A DNA stretch of 64,000 nucleotides from Agrobacterium rubi TR3 = NBRC 13261 (GCF_000739935.1 NZ_BBJU01000022.1:1-64000), one strand, 5' to 3'. Counted from the stretch's first letter, positions 36,591 through 46,643 are shown. The notes: a model not told the origin generated them from the letters alone. Numbers and translations: made by a program.

Positions 36591-37712
36591 TTAGAAGCTG
36601 GCTTTGTAGATGGCCAAAACGTCATCGACGCTCATATCCGCAGGGTTATTGTCCATCAAACGACGAATGGCATGCGCATCGGCAGCGTAGCGTGACAAAT
36701 CGCCTTCGGTAGCACCATGTTTGGCGAGCGACATCTCGATCCCGAGGTCGGAACAGAAACCACTCGCACTCTCTTGCAACTGCGCCTGCGATATACCGGC
36801 ACCAAGCCCGAGCGCCTCAGCAACTTCCGCCGTTTTTGCGGCGACAAAGGGCTGGTTGAAAGCAAGCACATGCGGGAACACGATTGCGTTGGCCAGACCA
36901 TGAGGCAGGTGCAGCAGCGTTCCAAGTGGATAGGCTATGGCATGGCCCGCCGCCGTATTGACAGGCCCCAGGCAGATGCCGCCGTAATAGGAGGCCAGCA
37001 TCAGACCTTCACGGGCCTCGCGATCCGATCCATCCCGCACCGCACGTCCCAGATATTTACCGACGAGGTGAAACCCCATACGGGCAAAGCCGTCAATCAT
37101 CGGATGCGAGCGTTTGCTGGTAAAGGCCTCGACGCAATGGGCCATTGCGTCAATGCCGGTCGCAGCCGTTACTGCGGGAGGTACGGAATAGGTCAATTCG
37201 GGATCGAGCACCGCGAGATCCGCGATCAAATAGGGGCTTTCGACCGCAATCTTGTTGCCCCTGACCGGATCGGTGATCAGAGAGCGGATACCGGCTTCCG
37301 AACCGGTGCCAGCCGTGGTGGCGATCTGCGCGAGTAGCGTCCGACGACCGGCTACCTTGTTGGGGCCTGCAACATCGGCAAGCGTCTGCTCACCATGCCA
37401 AAGGGCGGCGACCAGCTTAGCAACATCCATCACTGACCCGCCGCCAACGCCGATGACGAGATCAGGCTTTGCAGCACGCGCCGCTGCCAGCGCCGCATCA
37501 AGCGTAGCGATTTCTGGCTCACCGGGAATGGCGTCGAACAAAGCGACTTTACCGGGCAGTCTTAGCCGGTCGATGAAGCCTCCAGTGATCGGTGAGGCAA
37601 TCACCAACGTCGAGGAGACCTCTCCGACCCAGTCTGCGACTTCGCCTATTGTTCCGGCACCGACAATCAGTCGTTTTGGCTGCTGCAGGGTGATGATGGG
37701 AGCGATGCTCAT
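36591..37712 (-). CDS. Iron-containing alcohol dehydrogenase family protein
   Basis: A 373-residue group III Fe-ADH. The N-terminal Rossmann domain carries [14 protein letters not shown] (NAD(P) site). The metal ligands are in [14 protein letters not shown] (D and H), [11 protein letters not shown] and [14 protein letters not shown] (two His). It probably reduces or oxidises an aldehyde or hydroxy-acid in the sugar-acid pathway; some members act on succinate semialdehyde, glycolaldehyde or maleylacetate. Its start overlaps the pdxA-like stop as ATGA, so both are translated together. It is the last gene of the minus-strand operon that begins with the sialidase-like gene. Confidence 0.9.
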   Translation of the reverse strand: MSIAPIITLQQPKRLIVGAGTIGEVADWVGEVSSTLVIASPITGGFIDRLRLPGKVALFDAIPGEPEIATLDAALAAARAAKPDLVIGVGGGSVMDVAKLVAALWHGEQTLADVAGPNKVAGRRTLLAQIATTAGTGSEAGIRSLITDPVRGNKIAVESPYLIADLAVLDPELTYSVPPAVTAATGIDAMAHCVEAFTSKRSHPMIDGFARMGFHLVGKYLGRAVRDGSDREAREGLMLASYYGGICLGPVNTAAGHAIAYPLGTLLHLPHGLANAIVFPHVLAFNQPFVAAKTAEVAEALGLGAGISQAQLQESASGFCSDLGIEMSLAKHGATEGDLSRYAADAHAIRRLMDNNPADMSVDDVLAIYKASF

Positions 37713-38677
37713 GCCTGTCCTCCCTTGGAAGCGCCACTAGCCACGAGCTTGCGGGCATAAGCGATGGCGGACAGCATATTGCCGTGATTGGCGATGCCCT
37801 TGCCGGCGATATCGAAGGCCGTTCCATGGTCGACGGAGGTACGGTCGATTGTCAGATCGACGGAGACGTTTACCGCCGTATCGAAGGCGACGAGCTTGAT
37901 CGGGATGTGCCCCTGATCGTGATACTGCGCCACCACAAGATCAAAAAAGCCACCGGAATAGGCGCGGTGGAACACGGTGTCGGCGGAAATCGGACCGTAG
38001 GCATCGATGCCTTCGGCGCGGGCGGCGGCAACGGCGGGTGCAATCTGGTCGTCATCCTCCGTGCCGAACAGCCCGTTTTCGCCGCAATGCGGATTGATAC
38101 CGGCAACCGCGATGCGCGGGCGCTCGTAACCGGTGCGTTTCAGGTGATCATTACCCGCCTTGATGGTCGCCAGAACCCGTTCGGTCGTTGCGCGGCGAAT
38201 TGCTTCCTTCAACGAGACATGGGTGGATACGTGAATGACCTTCAGCTTTTCCGACGCCAGCAGCATATAGGCTGCGGACGATTTCGTCAGGCTGCGCAGC
38301 ATGCCTGTATGGCCATCGTAATGGTGACCCGCGAGATTGAGCGCTTCCTTGTTGATGGGAGCCGTCACGATGCAGCCAATCGCTCCGGCCTCGGCATCGC
38401 GTACTGCTTTTTCGATAAAGCGGAAAGCCGCGTCACCGGCCACCGGCGACAGTTGACCCCAAGCCAAAGGCGCACCTTCTATCGGCAGATCAACGACGTA
38501 AGGCGCCAGATCGATATCGACGTTCAGCGCGTTCCGGGCTGCTTCCAATGTCGGGAGGTTGCCGTAGATCCGGGTCGCAGCGCGGTTCGCGTCATCCATT
38601 TCCGCCAGCGCACGCACCGTGATTTCCGGCCCGACACCGCAGGGGTCACCCATGGTGATACCAATGATATTGCTCAT
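37709..38677 (-). CDS. pdxA2: PdxA family 4-phospho-acid dehydrogenase (PdxA2-like)
   Basis: A 322-residue protein with the PdxA signature: [12 protein letters not shown] at the start, [25 protein letters not shown] and [14 protein letters not shown] with the three metal-binding histidines, and [16 protein letters not shown]. Classical PdxA oxidises 4-phosphohydroxy-L-threonine in vitamin B6 synthesis. The second type works with the four-carbon acid kinase to oxidise and decarboxylate 4-phospho-threonate or -erythronate to dihydroxyacetone phosphate. The kinase and GntR neighbours strongly favour the catabolic type. It abuts the sialidase-like gene (3 bp) and overlaps the alcohol dehydrogenase gene. 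Confidence 0.92.
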   Translation of the reverse strand: MSNIIGITMGDPCGVGPEITVRALAEMDDANRAATRIYGNLPTLEAARNALNVDIDLAPYVVDLPIEGAPLAWGQLSPVAGDAAFRFIEKAVRDAEAGAIGCIVTAPINKEALNLAGHHYDGHTGMLRSLTKSSAAYMLLASEKLKVIHVSTHVSLKEAIRRATTERVLATIKAGNDHLKRTGYERPRIAVAGINPHCGENGLFGTEDDDQIAPAVAAARAEGIDAYGPISADTVFHRAYSGGFFDLVVAQYHDQGHIPIKLVAFDTAVNVSVDLTIDRTSVDHGTAFDIAGKGIANHGNMLSAIAYARKLVASGASKGGQA

Positions 38678-38680
38678 GAT

Positions 38681-39871
38681 TTATCTCCCGTCTGCCGCAC
38701 TTGCCCAGCCCGGAGCCAGACGAACATATTTGATAGCGCGCCGATAATAGGTATAGGCGATGTGAAGACTGCCATCGGCGCCCTCGACCAGCCACGGATA
38801 GGACATTTCCTTGTTGTGACCGTCGATGGAGTTGTTTGAAAGGCACGTGCCTGGACCATCCTCGATGATGATCCGCTGCGGAAAACGTCTTGCGCCGTCA
38901 TCCGAAATCCAAACGCTGACCGGCGCACGCGGCACACCCCAGATCGGGACGCAGCCGCCATCGGGGTCGGCATCTGGCCGATCATCATCTTCACCCAGCT
39001 CATCGTAAAGCGAGGCGCGACGGTCGCTCGACATGTCGGCATTGGTCGGATTGCAGATCATCGCGATACGACCATCGCTCAAGCGGATCGCAGCAATGGA
39101 GGAATTGTTGTTGGGCACATCCGTTGGCTGCGGTGCCGACCATGTGCGTCCGCCATCGGCACTTTCCGTGCGATAGACGAAATCGGCCTGGCGACGACGA
39201 AACACAGCTGCCAGCTTTTCGTCACCAATGGCAACCGGGCTCATATGCACGCAGCCTGTTGACTGATCGAGATCCTCCAGCCGCCAGGTCTTGCCGTTAT
39301 CTTCTGAAATACCGACCGCGGCGCGATCATGGCTTCCGTTCCATTTCTGGCCCGGACGCTGGATGCAGCGAAAGATCGGCAAAAGCCAAGCGCCATCGTC
39401 GCGCACCGTCAGCGGCGCACGAACGAAACAGCCGCGCGGCAGATCGAGATAACGCCCTTCTCCCGTCGTCAGCCTGGTCGGATCCGAGGCGTCACGCACA
39501 ACCTCCGCCATGCGGATACGGCACTCGTCCTGATTGCCGGATGGTTGCGATGTGTGGAACAGCAATAGCGTACCATCTGGTGGCGTAAACAGCACCGGAT
39601 TTTGCTCGGAATGATCGGGGTCAAAACTCAGCCGCTGCGGCCCGCCCCATTGATCGGACCCCGCCGTCAAGACCGAAGCGAAAATGGAAATATCCGATTT
39701 CCCTTCCAGCGTGCCGCCAAACCAGGCGCAGATAAGCGCGCCATCATCGCCCAGATGCAAAAAGGACGCATGGTTCTGGATCATTGGTGAAGCCAGCATG
39801 GCCTCATGTCGTCCCTTTCCAGCAGCTTCGACCTTACCGGTCATGACGGTTGCAATCTGTTCAGGCGTCAT
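38681..39871 (-). CDS. Sialidase-like Asp-box (BNR) protein
   Basis: A 396-residue protein of the six-bladed beta-propeller sialidase superfamily. Asp-box motifs are seen at ISEDNGKTWRLED and TESADGGRTWSAPQ. Other family traits are CAWFGGTLEGKSDISIF, FTPPDGTLLLFHTSQP and a late SYPWLVEGADGSLHIAYTY. There is no signal peptide, so it should be cytoplasmic. It could hydrolyse a glycosidic or related bond of an imported compound. ATG 39871 has GAGGAG about 7 bp upstream; an earlier in-frame TTG lacks this. It is first in the minus-strand operon, with pdxA2 and Fe-ADH, and divergent from the importer. Some members lack the sialidase active-site arginines; I cannot verify these here. Confidence 0.85.
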   Translation of the reverse strand: MTPEQIATVMTGKVEAAGKGRHEAMLASPMIQNHASFLHLGDDGALICAWFGGTLEGKSDISIFASVLTAGSDQWGGPQRLSFDPDHSEQNPVLFTPPDGTLLLFHTSQPSGNQDECRIRMAEVVRDASDPTRLTTGEGRYLDLPRGCFVRAPLTVRDDGAWLLPIFRCIQRPGQKWNGSHDRAAVGISEDNGKTWRLEDLDQSTGCVHMSPVAIGDEKLAAVFRRRQADFVYRTESADGGRTWSAPQPTDVPNNNSSIAAIRLSDGRIAMICNPTNADMSSDRRASLYDELGEDDDRPDADPDGGCVPIWGVPRAPVSVWISDDGARRFPQRIIIEDGPGTCLSNNSIDGHNKEMSYPWLVEGADGSLHIAYTYYRRAIKYVRLAPGWASAADGR

Positions 39872-40221
39872 CAGGGTCTCCTCTTGCACCAACGAAAATC
39901 ACAAAATTTATAAAGTTGTCAAGTTTGAAAAATTCATAAACTTGCTATTTCGATCACGACTAAGGGAATTATCTATATGAAAAATAATGTTTTTATGCGT
40001 TTATAGTTTGTACAAATATGTGGACGACAATATTTAATTTGACAAACTTGCCGAGAAATCCGATGGTCTGCGCCAGCTCGCTTATGGTGACCTTAGGGAA
40101 CGAAGTGTTTCTGGTGGTGCATAGAGCTTTCAGGAGGAATGCATTCAAACCGCGTCGCAGAGATGCCGTCGCGAGGTGAACGATAAACGGTGCGATCTGC
40201 ACCTATAGGGAGGAGAATGAC
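39872..40221. promoter_or_regulatory. Divergent promoter region, catabolic operon versus importer
   Basis: About 350 bp, notably A+T-rich near 39900-40045. It contains TTG-N-CAA cores at 39916-39922 (GTTGTCAAG) and 40038-40046 (TTTGACAAA), about 125 bp apart, possible operators for the FadR-type regulator of the cluster. A clear ribosome site (GGGAGGAG) precedes the binding-protein gene. Confidence 0.4.
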
Positions 40222-41739
40222 ATGAAAACCTCGCGTCTTTTCGGAGCCATTCTGGGTTCCGTTCTCGCATTCGGCTCCGGCGTAGCGCCGGCCAACGCTG
40301 CCTCGACAGATATCAAAATCGTTCTGCCTGAAGAGGCCGACCTGCTTGAGCCCTGCATGGCGACACGCTCCAATATCGGTCGCGTCATCATGGAAAATGT
40401 CAGCGAGACGCTGACCGAGCTCGACGTGCGCGGCAAACAGGGCGTCATGCCACGCCTTGCGGAAAAGTGGGAACAGACTGGCGATGGCGCCTGGCGTTTT
40501 CACCTGCGTCAGAATGTGAAGTTTTCCGACGGCAAGACCTTCGGCGCCAAGGATGTCAAATACAGCTTCGATCGTATTTTCAGCGACAAGAACATCTGCG
40601 AATCCCGCCGTTACTTCGGCGGCATGAAGTTCGACGTGAAGGTCGTTGACGACAACACCATCGACTTCAAGGTCGATCCGGTTCAGCCGATCCTGCCGCT
40701 TTTGCTCTCGCTCGTCACCATCGTTCCTGACGGTACGCCGCTGGAGTTCGTGCGCGAGCCTGTCGGCACCGGGCCCTACAAACTGTCCAACTGGACACCG
40801 GGCCAGCAGATCGTTCTCGATGCCCGTGACGACTATTGGGGCAAGAAGCCCGCCGTCACCAAGGCCACCTATCTCTTCCGTGCAGATCCAGCCGTTCGTG
40901 CAGCGATGGTTCAAGCCGGAGAAGCCGATCTTGCTCCTTCGATTTCTCAGGTTGATGCAACCAACGACAAGACGGATTTCTCCTATCTCGACAGCGAAAC
41001 GGTGTATCTGCGCCTCGACGGCAATATCGCGCCTTTGAATGATGTTCGCGTGCGCAAGGCTCTGAACCTTGCCATTGATCGTCAGGCTTTCATCGGCACG
41101 CTCGTCCCGCAGGATGCCGTTCTCGCAACCGCTCTGGTGCCACCAACGACGCTTGGCTGGAACCCTGACGTCAAGGTTTTCCCTTACGATCCCGATCAGG
41201 CAAAGAAGCTGCTGGAAGAGGCCAAGGCCGCTGGCGTTCCTGTCGATACCCCGATCACCATCATCGCACGCACAGCCAACTTCCCGAATGTGACGGAAAT
41301 CATGGAGGCCGTGCAGGCGCAGTTACAGGACGTTGGCTTCAAGGTCGAACTACGCTTCGTCGAAGTGGCCGAGCATGAGGTCTATTACTCGAAGCCGTTC
41401 AAGGAAGGCCGTGGTCCGCAGATCGTTGCTGCCATGCACGACAATTCCAAGGGCGATCCATCCTTTACGATGTTCTTCAAGTACGACAGCAAAGGCACAC
41501 AGTCTGGTTTCGCCGACAAGAATGTCGATGACCTGATAGCCCGCGCATCTGCCGCGACCGGCGACGAACGCGCAAAACTCTGGTCGCAGCTGATCGCCTA
41601 TGTCCATGACGATCTGGTTGCCGATGTCCTCCTGTTCCACATGGTCGGTTACTCCCGTGTGTCGGAACGTCTGGACTTCAAGCCCACCATCGCCACCAAC
41701 TCGATGCTGCAGCTCTCGGAGATTGGCTTCAAAAAGTAA
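40222..41739 (+). CDS. ABC importer substrate-binding protein, peptide/opine family
   Basis: A 505-residue family-5 extracellular solute-binding protein with a signal peptide ending GVAPANA before ASTDIK. Typical segments include WRFHLRQNVKFSDGKTF, FDRIFSDKN, GTGPYKLSNWTPGQQI, RVRKALNLAIDRQAFI and ADKNVDDLIARASAA. The family binds peptides, opines, glycosides and other small solutes in the periplasm. The gene leads the operon with two permeases, a fused ATPase and a lyase, and is divergent from the sialidase/pdxA2 operon, so its ligand is probably the sugar-acid-containing compound that those enzymes break down. Confidence 0.92.
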   Translation: MKTSRLFGAILGSVLAFGSGVAPANAASTDIKIVLPEEADLLEPCMATRSNIGRVIMENVSETLTELDVRGKQGVMPRLAEKWEQTGDGAWRFHLRQNVKFSDGKTFGAKDVKYSFDRIFSDKNICESRRYFGGMKFDVKVVDDNTIDFKVDPVQPILPLLLSLVTIVPDGTPLEFVREPVGTGPYKLSNWTPGQQIVLDARDDYWGKKPAVTKATYLFRADPAVRAAMVQAGEADLAPSISQVDATNDKTDFSYLDSETVYLRLDGNIAPLNDVRVRKALNLAIDRQAFIGTLVPQDAVLATALVPPTTLGWNPDVKVFPYDPDQAKKLLEEAKAAGVPVDTPITIIARTANFPNVTEIMEAVQAQLQDVGFKVELRFVEVAEHEVYYSKPFKEGRGPQIVAAMHDNSKGDPSFTMFFKYDSKGTQSGFADKNVDDLIARASAATGDERAKLWSQLIAYVHDDLVADVLLFHMVGYSRVSERLDFKPTIATNSMLQLSEIGFKK

Positions 41740-41751
41740 GCCCTGAAGACA

Positions 41752-41797
41752 CCATCCTGCCAGCCTTGATCGGGTCACGGTCATGCGGGCAGGATGG
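41752..41797 (+). ncRNA. Intercistronic RNA hairpin after binding-protein gene
   Basis: CCATCCTGCC and GGCAGGATGG form a perfect 10-bp stem closing a 26-nt loop, 12 bp after the binding-protein stop. It lacks a U-run, so it probably protects the 3' end of the upstream mRNA or partly attenuates the downstream genes, as known for other importers. Confidence 0.6.
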
Positions 41798-41939
41798 AAA
41801 TTCCTCCTTAAACAGAGGTCAGAGCGGCACGTCATCATTTGCCGCTCTGCCGATCCAACCAGAGGGCGTTTGATCGTCCTGTCGACGTGAAGTGGATGGC
41901 GAAACCTTTGCCGGCCATTCCAGCTAGATCGAGGTCTCA

Positions 41940-42854
41940 ATGCTCAGATTCATCCGCAAACGCGCCCTCGCCAGCCTTATCTCGCTGATAGGGCTTCTGG
42001 TCATGGTGTTTTTTCTGTCCCGTCTGACCGGTGACCCTGCGTCATTGTTTCTTCCCGTCGAAGCATCCGCTGAAATGAAGGCAGAGTTTCGCGCCCTGCA
42101 CGGACTGGACCAGCCGCTTCTGGTGCAATTCGTTCAATATGTCGGCAACGTCATGATCGGCGATCTCGGCGAAAGCCTGCGCAAGGCCCGCCCTGCCCTC
42201 GACGTCGTCCTTGAAGCCTTCACCTGGACGCTGTGGCTTGCCGTGATTACCATGACGCTGGTCACCGTCTGCGCCATCGTCGTCGGCTCGCTTGCTGCGT
42301 TCCGCACCGGCGGTTTTTTCGACCGTTTCTCCTCGATGGTCTCGCTGATAGGCGCATCGGTGCCTGACTTCTGGCTTGCCATTGTCGCTATCGTCGTCTT
42401 CGCCATCCAGCTTTCCTGGCTGCCCACCTCCGGCACCGGCACGTTGTCGCACTGGATCTTGCCGATCTGCGTCCTGTTCGTGCGCCCCTTCGGCATCATC
42501 GTGCAGGTCGTGCGCGGATCGATGATTTCGGCTCTGTCGTCCGCTTACGTCAAGACTGCCCGCGCCAAGGGCGTCAAATCCGGTCCGATCATCTTCATTC
42601 ACGCGCTGCGCAATGCGATGCTGCCCGTGATCACCGTGATCGGAGATCAGGCAGCCAGCCTGCTCAACGGTGCGGTTGTCATTGAGACGATTTTCGGTTT
42701 TCCGGGCGTCGGCAAGCTGATGATCGACAGCATATTGCAGCGTGACTTCAACGTCGTGCTGGCGGCAATCCTGGTTACCGCCTTCGCCATTTTCCTCATG
42801 AACCTCGTGATCGACCTTGCCTATGCTCTGCTCGATCCGCGCATCCGCTACTGA
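41940..42854 (+). CDS. ABC importer permease, DppB type
   Basis: A 304-residue inner-membrane permease. It opens with the membrane anchor LASLISLIGLLVMVFFLSRL, continues with the LTGDPA motif of the DppB N-terminus and has a BPD_transp_1 core with about six spans and the coupling motif region AYVKTARAKGVKSGPIIFIHALRNAMLPV (EAA loop). It forms the channel together with the permease encoded next. About 200 bp separate it from the binding-protein gene, including the hairpin at 41752. Confidence 0.93.
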   Translation: MLRFIRKRALASLISLIGLLVMVFFLSRLTGDPASLFLPVEASAEMKAEFRALHGLDQPLLVQFVQYVGNVMIGDLGESLRKARPALDVVLEAFTWTLWLAVITMTLVTVCAIVVGSLAAFRTGGFFDRFSSMVSLIGASVPDFWLAIVAIVVFAIQLSWLPTSGTGTLSHWILPICVLFVRPFGIIVQVVRGSMISALSSAYVKTARAKGVKSGPIIFIHALRNAMLPVITVIGDQAASLLNGAVVIETIFGFPGVGKLMIDSILQRDFNVVLAAILVTAFAIFLMNLVIDLAYALLDPRIRY

Positions 42855-42862
42855 GGATGGAT

Positions 42863-43807
42863 ATGGATATGACCATGGCCACTCCATCACCCAACACGGC
42901 ACAAGAACCAGTCACAGAGGAAGCGAGCGCCATCGTGCGTATGGCGCGCATGCTGTGGGCCGACAAGTTTGCGCTCTGCGCCGCGATCTTTCTCATCGTC
43001 GTCATCATCCTTGCGATCATTGGCCCGACTCTTCTCAACGAACTCGCCACCAAACAGAACCTGCGGGGTCGCAACCTCGCGCCGTTCGATTTCAGCCGCG
43101 AATGGTTCATGTGGCTGGGTGCCGATGCGCTGGGGCGGCCGCTGTGGCCGCGCATTATCGTTGCGACACAGAACACCATCATGGTTGCTGCCGGTGCGGT
43201 TTTCATCTCTGCCGTCGTCGGAACTTTGCTGGGCCTCGTCGCAGGCTTTTCATCTCAGCGTACCAGCCAGATCATCATGCGGCTTGCAGACGTCATCATG
43301 TCTTTCCCATCGTTGCTGGTGGCCGTCATCGTTCTCTATATTCTGGGCTCCTCGATCCTCAACCTGATGCTGGTCCTGTCGATCACCCGTATTCCCGTCT
43401 ATCTGCGCACCACCCGCGCCGAGGTGATGGAAATCCGCAGCCGCATGTTCGTGCAGGCGGCGCGCGTGATGGGCGCGTCTTCAAAACGCATCCTGTTCCG
43501 CCATATTCTGCCCGTCGTTTTGCCGACGCTTACGACCCTGGCGACGCTGGATTTTGCCTATGTCATGCTGGCGGAAAGCGCCTTGTCCTTCCTTGGCATC
43601 GGCATTCAGCCGCCTGAAATCACCTGGGGTCTGATGATCAGCCAAGGCCGACAGTACCTCACAAACGCCTGGTGGCTGTCGTTTTGGCCGGGTCTGGCGA
43701 TTATTCTGACCACGCTGTCCCTCAACCTTCTGTCCAACTGGCTGCGTATCGCGCTCGATCCCGTCCAACGTTGGCGCCTGGAAATGAAAGGACCGAAACA
43801 TGGCTGA
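42863..43807 (+). CDS. ABC importer permease, DppC type
   Basis: A permease of about 314 residues with an N-terminal cytoplasmic tail, one anchor span (FALCAAIFLIVVIILAIIGPTLL), the DppC marker WFMWLGADALGRPLWPRI and an EAA loop region (VQAARVMGASSKRILFRHILPV). Several in-frame ATGs lie in tandem (42857, 42863, 42869, 42875); the one at 42863 is best spaced (6 bp) from GAGG at 42853. It partners the DppB-type protein and is directly followed by, and overlaps with, the ATPase gene. Confidence 0.92.
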   Translation: MDMTMATPSPNTAQEPVTEEASAIVRMARMLWADKFALCAAIFLIVVIILAIIGPTLLNELATKQNLRGRNLAPFDFSREWFMWLGADALGRPLWPRIIVATQNTIMVAAGAVFISAVVGTLLGLVAGFSSQRTSQIIMRLADVIMSFPSLLVAVIVLYILGSSILNLMLVLSITRIPVYLRTTRAEVMEIRSRMFVQAARVMGASSKRILFRHILPVVLPTLTTLATLDFAYVMLAESALSFLGIGIQPPEITWGLMISQGRQYLTNAWWLSFWPGLAIILTTLSLNLLSNWLRIALDPVQRWRLEMKGPKHG

Positions 43808-45419
43808 TCATTTGCTGGAGGTGCGCAACCTCTCTGTGGATTTCTATACCGCAACCGGCACGGTCCACGCTGTCCGCAACATCTCCTATCATCTCGACCG
43901 GGGCGAAACGCTAGCCATTCTGGGCGAGAGCGGTTCTGGCAAGTCGGTATCGTCATCGGCGATCATGAACCTGATCGACATGCCGCCGGGCAAGATTTCA
44001 TCTGGTGAAATCCTGCTCAACGGCAAAGACCTTTTGAAAATGAGCGCGGACGACCGCCGGGCCGTGAATGGCCGCCTCATCGCTATGATCTTTCAGGACC
44101 CGCTCAGCCACTTGAACCCGGTCTATACGGTTGGTTGGCAGATGCGCGAAGCCCTGAAAACGCATGGGATCGACAACAAGCAGGCTCAGGCCGAAGCCTT
44201 GCGTCTGTTCAAGCGCGTCGCCTTGCCGGAGCCGGAAAAGGCGCTCGACAAATATCCGCACGAGTTTTCCGGTGGCCAGCGCCAACGCGTCATGATCGCC
44301 ATGGCGCTGGCGCTGAAACCCGATCTGTTGATCGCAGATGAACCCACAACGGCGCTCGACGTGACGGTTCAGGCGGATGTTCTGGCGCTTCTCAAGGAAC
44401 TCCAGCGCGAAACCGGCATGGGTGTGCTGATCATCACCCACGATCTCGGCGTTGTCTCGGAAGTCGCCGATCGCGTCGTCGTTATGGAAAAGGGTGTGCT
44501 GGTCGAAAGCGGCACCGTTCGTGAGGTATACCGCAACCCAAAGCACCCCTACACCAGGAAGCTGATCGCAGCTGCTCCCGGAAAGGGTGAGCTCCATGAG
44601 CCCGCGACCGATGGCGAGCCAATCTTGAAGGTCAGGAATGCCCGCAAATCTTATGGCGGCTTTGAAGCATTGAAGGGCATTTCCTTCGATCTCAAGGCTG
44701 GCGAAACGGTTGCCGTTGTCGGTGAAAGCGGTTCTGGAAAATCGACGCTTGCCCGCATTTTGCTACGACTGGATGATCCTGATAGCGGCACGGCGCATTG
44801 GAAAGGCCAGGACCTTTTTGCGCTTTCACCCAGCGAACTCTTCAAGCTGCGCCGCGACCTGCAAATGGTGTTTCAGGACCCCACGCAATCGCTCAACCCG
44901 CGCATGACGGTTTATCAGTTGATCTCCGAGGCGTGGGTGATCCACCCGGAAATCCTGCCCAAAGCCAAGTGGCGCGAACGTGCCGCAGAATTGCTTGATC
45001 AGGTCGGGTTGTCGCCTGAGCACATGGGACGTTACCCGCATCAGTTTTCCGGTGGCCAGCGCCAGCGTATCGCCATTGCCCGCGCACTCGCACTCGAGCC
45101 ACAACTGATCGTGTGTGACGAGGCTGTTTCGGCGCTCGACGTTTCTGTGCAGGCGCAGGTGGTGAGGCTGCTGGACAAGCTGCGTCGCGAGATGGGAATC
45201 GCCTTCATCTTCATCGCCCACGATCTGCCGCTGGTCCGCGATTTTGCAGACTATGTTATGGTCATGCAAAAGGGTGAGGTGGTCGAGTTCGGCACAGTCG
45301 CGCAAGTCTTCGACAACCCACAGCAGCGCTACACACAAGCCCTGATTTCCGCCACCCTTGACCCTGACCCGGACGTTCAGGCGGCCAACCGCAATGCTCG
45401 TCTCGCCAGCGTTTCCTGA
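43800..45419 (+). CDS. ABC importer fused ATPase (DppD-DppF type)
   Basis: A 539-residue protein with two ABC domains. The first has [26 protein letters not shown] and [14 protein letters not shown]. The second has [28 protein letters not shown] and [14 protein letters not shown]. Each domain ends in the oligopeptide-transporter C-terminal segment ([22 protein letters not shown]). Both nucleotide sites look functional, so the single polypeptide replaces the usual D and F subunits. The start overlaps the DppC-type gene by 8 bp. A second fused ATPase of the same type is encoded at 46858-48714. Confidence 0.93.
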   Translation: MADHLLEVRNLSVDFYTATGTVHAVRNISYHLDRGETLAILGESGSGKSVSSSAIMNLIDMPPGKISSGEILLNGKDLLKMSADDRRAVNGRLIAMIFQDPLSHLNPVYTVGWQMREALKTHGIDNKQAQAEALRLFKRVALPEPEKALDKYPHEFSGGQRQRVMIAMALALKPDLLIADEPTTALDVTVQADVLALLKELQRETGMGVLIITHDLGVVSEVADRVVVMEKGVLVESGTVREVYRNPKHPYTRKLIAAAPGKGELHEPATDGEPILKVRNARKSYGGFEALKGISFDLKAGETVAVVGESGSGKSTLARILLRLDDPDSGTAHWKGQDLFALSPSELFKLRRDLQMVFQDPTQSLNPRMTVYQLISEAWVIHPEILPKAKWRERAAELLDQVGLSPEHMGRYPHQFSGGQRQRIAIARALALEPQLIVCDEAVSALDVSVQAQVVRLLDKLRREMGIAFIFIAHDLPLVRDFADYVMVMQKGEVVEFGTVAQVFDNPQQRYTQALISATLDPDPDVQAANRNARLASVS

Positions 45420-45438
45420 TTGAATGACCGGAGTATAC

Positions 45439-46323
45439 ATGATGACCAAGAAAGCCTTCGTCGCGATCGTGACCTGCTTCAACGGCGACGAGACCATCAA
45501 TTACGAAGCGACCCGCGCGCAGGTTCGCCGCCAGGTGGTGGCCGGCAACAACATCATGTGCGCCGGAACCAACGGCGATTTCACCGCGCTCACCCATTCC
45601 GAAAAAATCAGGCTTCTGGAAGAAGTGGTCGATGAAGTCGGTGGCAAGGCAGACGTCATTGTCAACGCTGGCATGCCCGCGACTTTCGAGACGCTGCAAC
45701 TCGCCAAGGAATTCGACCGCATCGGTGTCAAAGGTATTGCCGTCATCACCCCGTTCTTCATCGCCTGCACGCAAGACGGCCTGGTCCGCCACTTTTCGAC
45801 GGTGGCAGATGCGGTGAAGACGCCGGTCTATCTCTACGACATTCCGGCACGTACCCAAAACCACATCGAACCTGAAACAGCACGAAAGCTGGCAACTCAT
45901 GGCAATATTGCCGGGATCAAGGATTCAGGCGGTGCGCAGGAAACACTGGAGGCCTATCTTCAGGTCTCAAAGGAGTTTGATGGCTTCGAGGTCTATTCCG
46001 GCCCCGATCATCTCGTGCTCTGGGCACTTCAAAATGGCGCAGCGGGCTGCATCTCCGGTCTTGGCAACGCGATGCCCGAGGTTCTCGCCGGTATCGTCAA
46101 CGGCTTTAATGCCGGAGATATTGCGGAAGCCGAACGCCAGCAGTCCATCTACACCGCTTTCCGCACGGACCTTTATGCCCACGGCTTCCCTCCCGCCATG
46201 GTCAAACGCGCGCTTTATTTGCAGGACGCCTCCGTCGGCGCAAGTCGCGAACCGGCGCTTATGCCCAATGCCGAGCAGGACGACAAAATTACGGATATTC
46301 TGAAGAAATACGATCTCGTTTAG
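45439..46323 (+). CDS. DapA/NanA-family (DHDPS superfamily) lyase
   Basis: A TIM-barrel protein of about 294 residues. Visible are the substrate loop GTNGDFTALTHSEK (GTTGE-like), the catalytic Tyr region LYDIPARTQ and the Schiff-base lysine in GNIAGIKDSGG. The family includes dihydrodipicolinate synthase, N-acetylneuraminate lyase and 2-keto-3-deoxy-sugar-acid aldolases or dehydratases. As the last gene of the importer operon it should be catabolic, cleaving a 2-keto-acid into pyruvate and an aldehyde rather than making lysine. ATG 45439 has GGAG 5 bp upstream; ATG 45424 is earlier but lacks one. Confidence 0.9.
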   Translation: MMTKKAFVAIVTCFNGDETINYEATRAQVRRQVVAGNNIMCAGTNGDFTALTHSEKIRLLEEVVDEVGGKADVIVNAGMPATFETLQLAKEFDRIGVKGIAVITPFFIACTQDGLVRHFSTVADAVKTPVYLYDIPARTQNHIEPETARKLATHGNIAGIKDSGGAQETLEAYLQVSKEFDGFEVYSGPDHLVLWALQNGAAGCISGLGNAMPEVLAGIVNGFNAGDIAEAERQQSIYTAFRTDLYAHGFPPAMVKRALYLQDASVGASREPALMPNAEQDDKITDILKKYDLV

Positions 46324-46382
46324 TCGGAGTATGTTTTACAGATATTGGAAATGGCCTCCAAGACTGTATCACCAAGATTACG

Positions 46383-46643
46383 CTAGCAGCGTTGCTGTTC
46401 TTCCGGGCTCGACGCTCCGCTGCGCCATTGGGAATAATAGTCCCCGGCCGTGTGCTGCACCGTCCGCAACAAAGCCGGATCCTGCCAGATCATAAAAGCG
46501 CCGACAATAATGCCCGCTCCCAAAACGATGCCAATCAGCTTGCGGACGACATACATCATGAGACAAACCACGATCACGACGGCGATGCCGATCACCAACG
46601 TGGAATAGCTGCCTTCAGGGATGTGGGCTGAGAAGGTGTTCAT
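46383..46643 (-). CDS. Small inner-membrane protein
   Basis: An 86-residue protein with two adjacent membrane spans (LVIGIAVVIVVCLMMYVV and IGIVLGAGIIVGAFMIW) and a polar C-terminus ending EEQQRC. No family recognised. It faces the preceding lyase gene and lies on the minus strand ahead of nothing obvious; it stands alone, with about 210 bp to the next gene. It may be a remnant or a real small envelope protein. Confidence 0.62.
   Translation of the reverse strand: MNTFSAHIPEGSYSTLVIGIAVVIVVCLMMYVVRKLIGIVLGAGIIVGAFMIWQDPALLRTVQHTAGDYYSQWRSGASSPEEQQRC

Noticed and set aside
37784..38839. Long plus-strand frame opposite pdxA2
   Set aside because: Antisense shadow of a confidently identified enzyme gene, without its own start signals.
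42042..42902. Long minus-strand frame opposite the DppB-type permease
   Set aside because: Its composition (Asp/His/Gly/Arg-rich) is typical of the antisense of a membrane protein; no motif.
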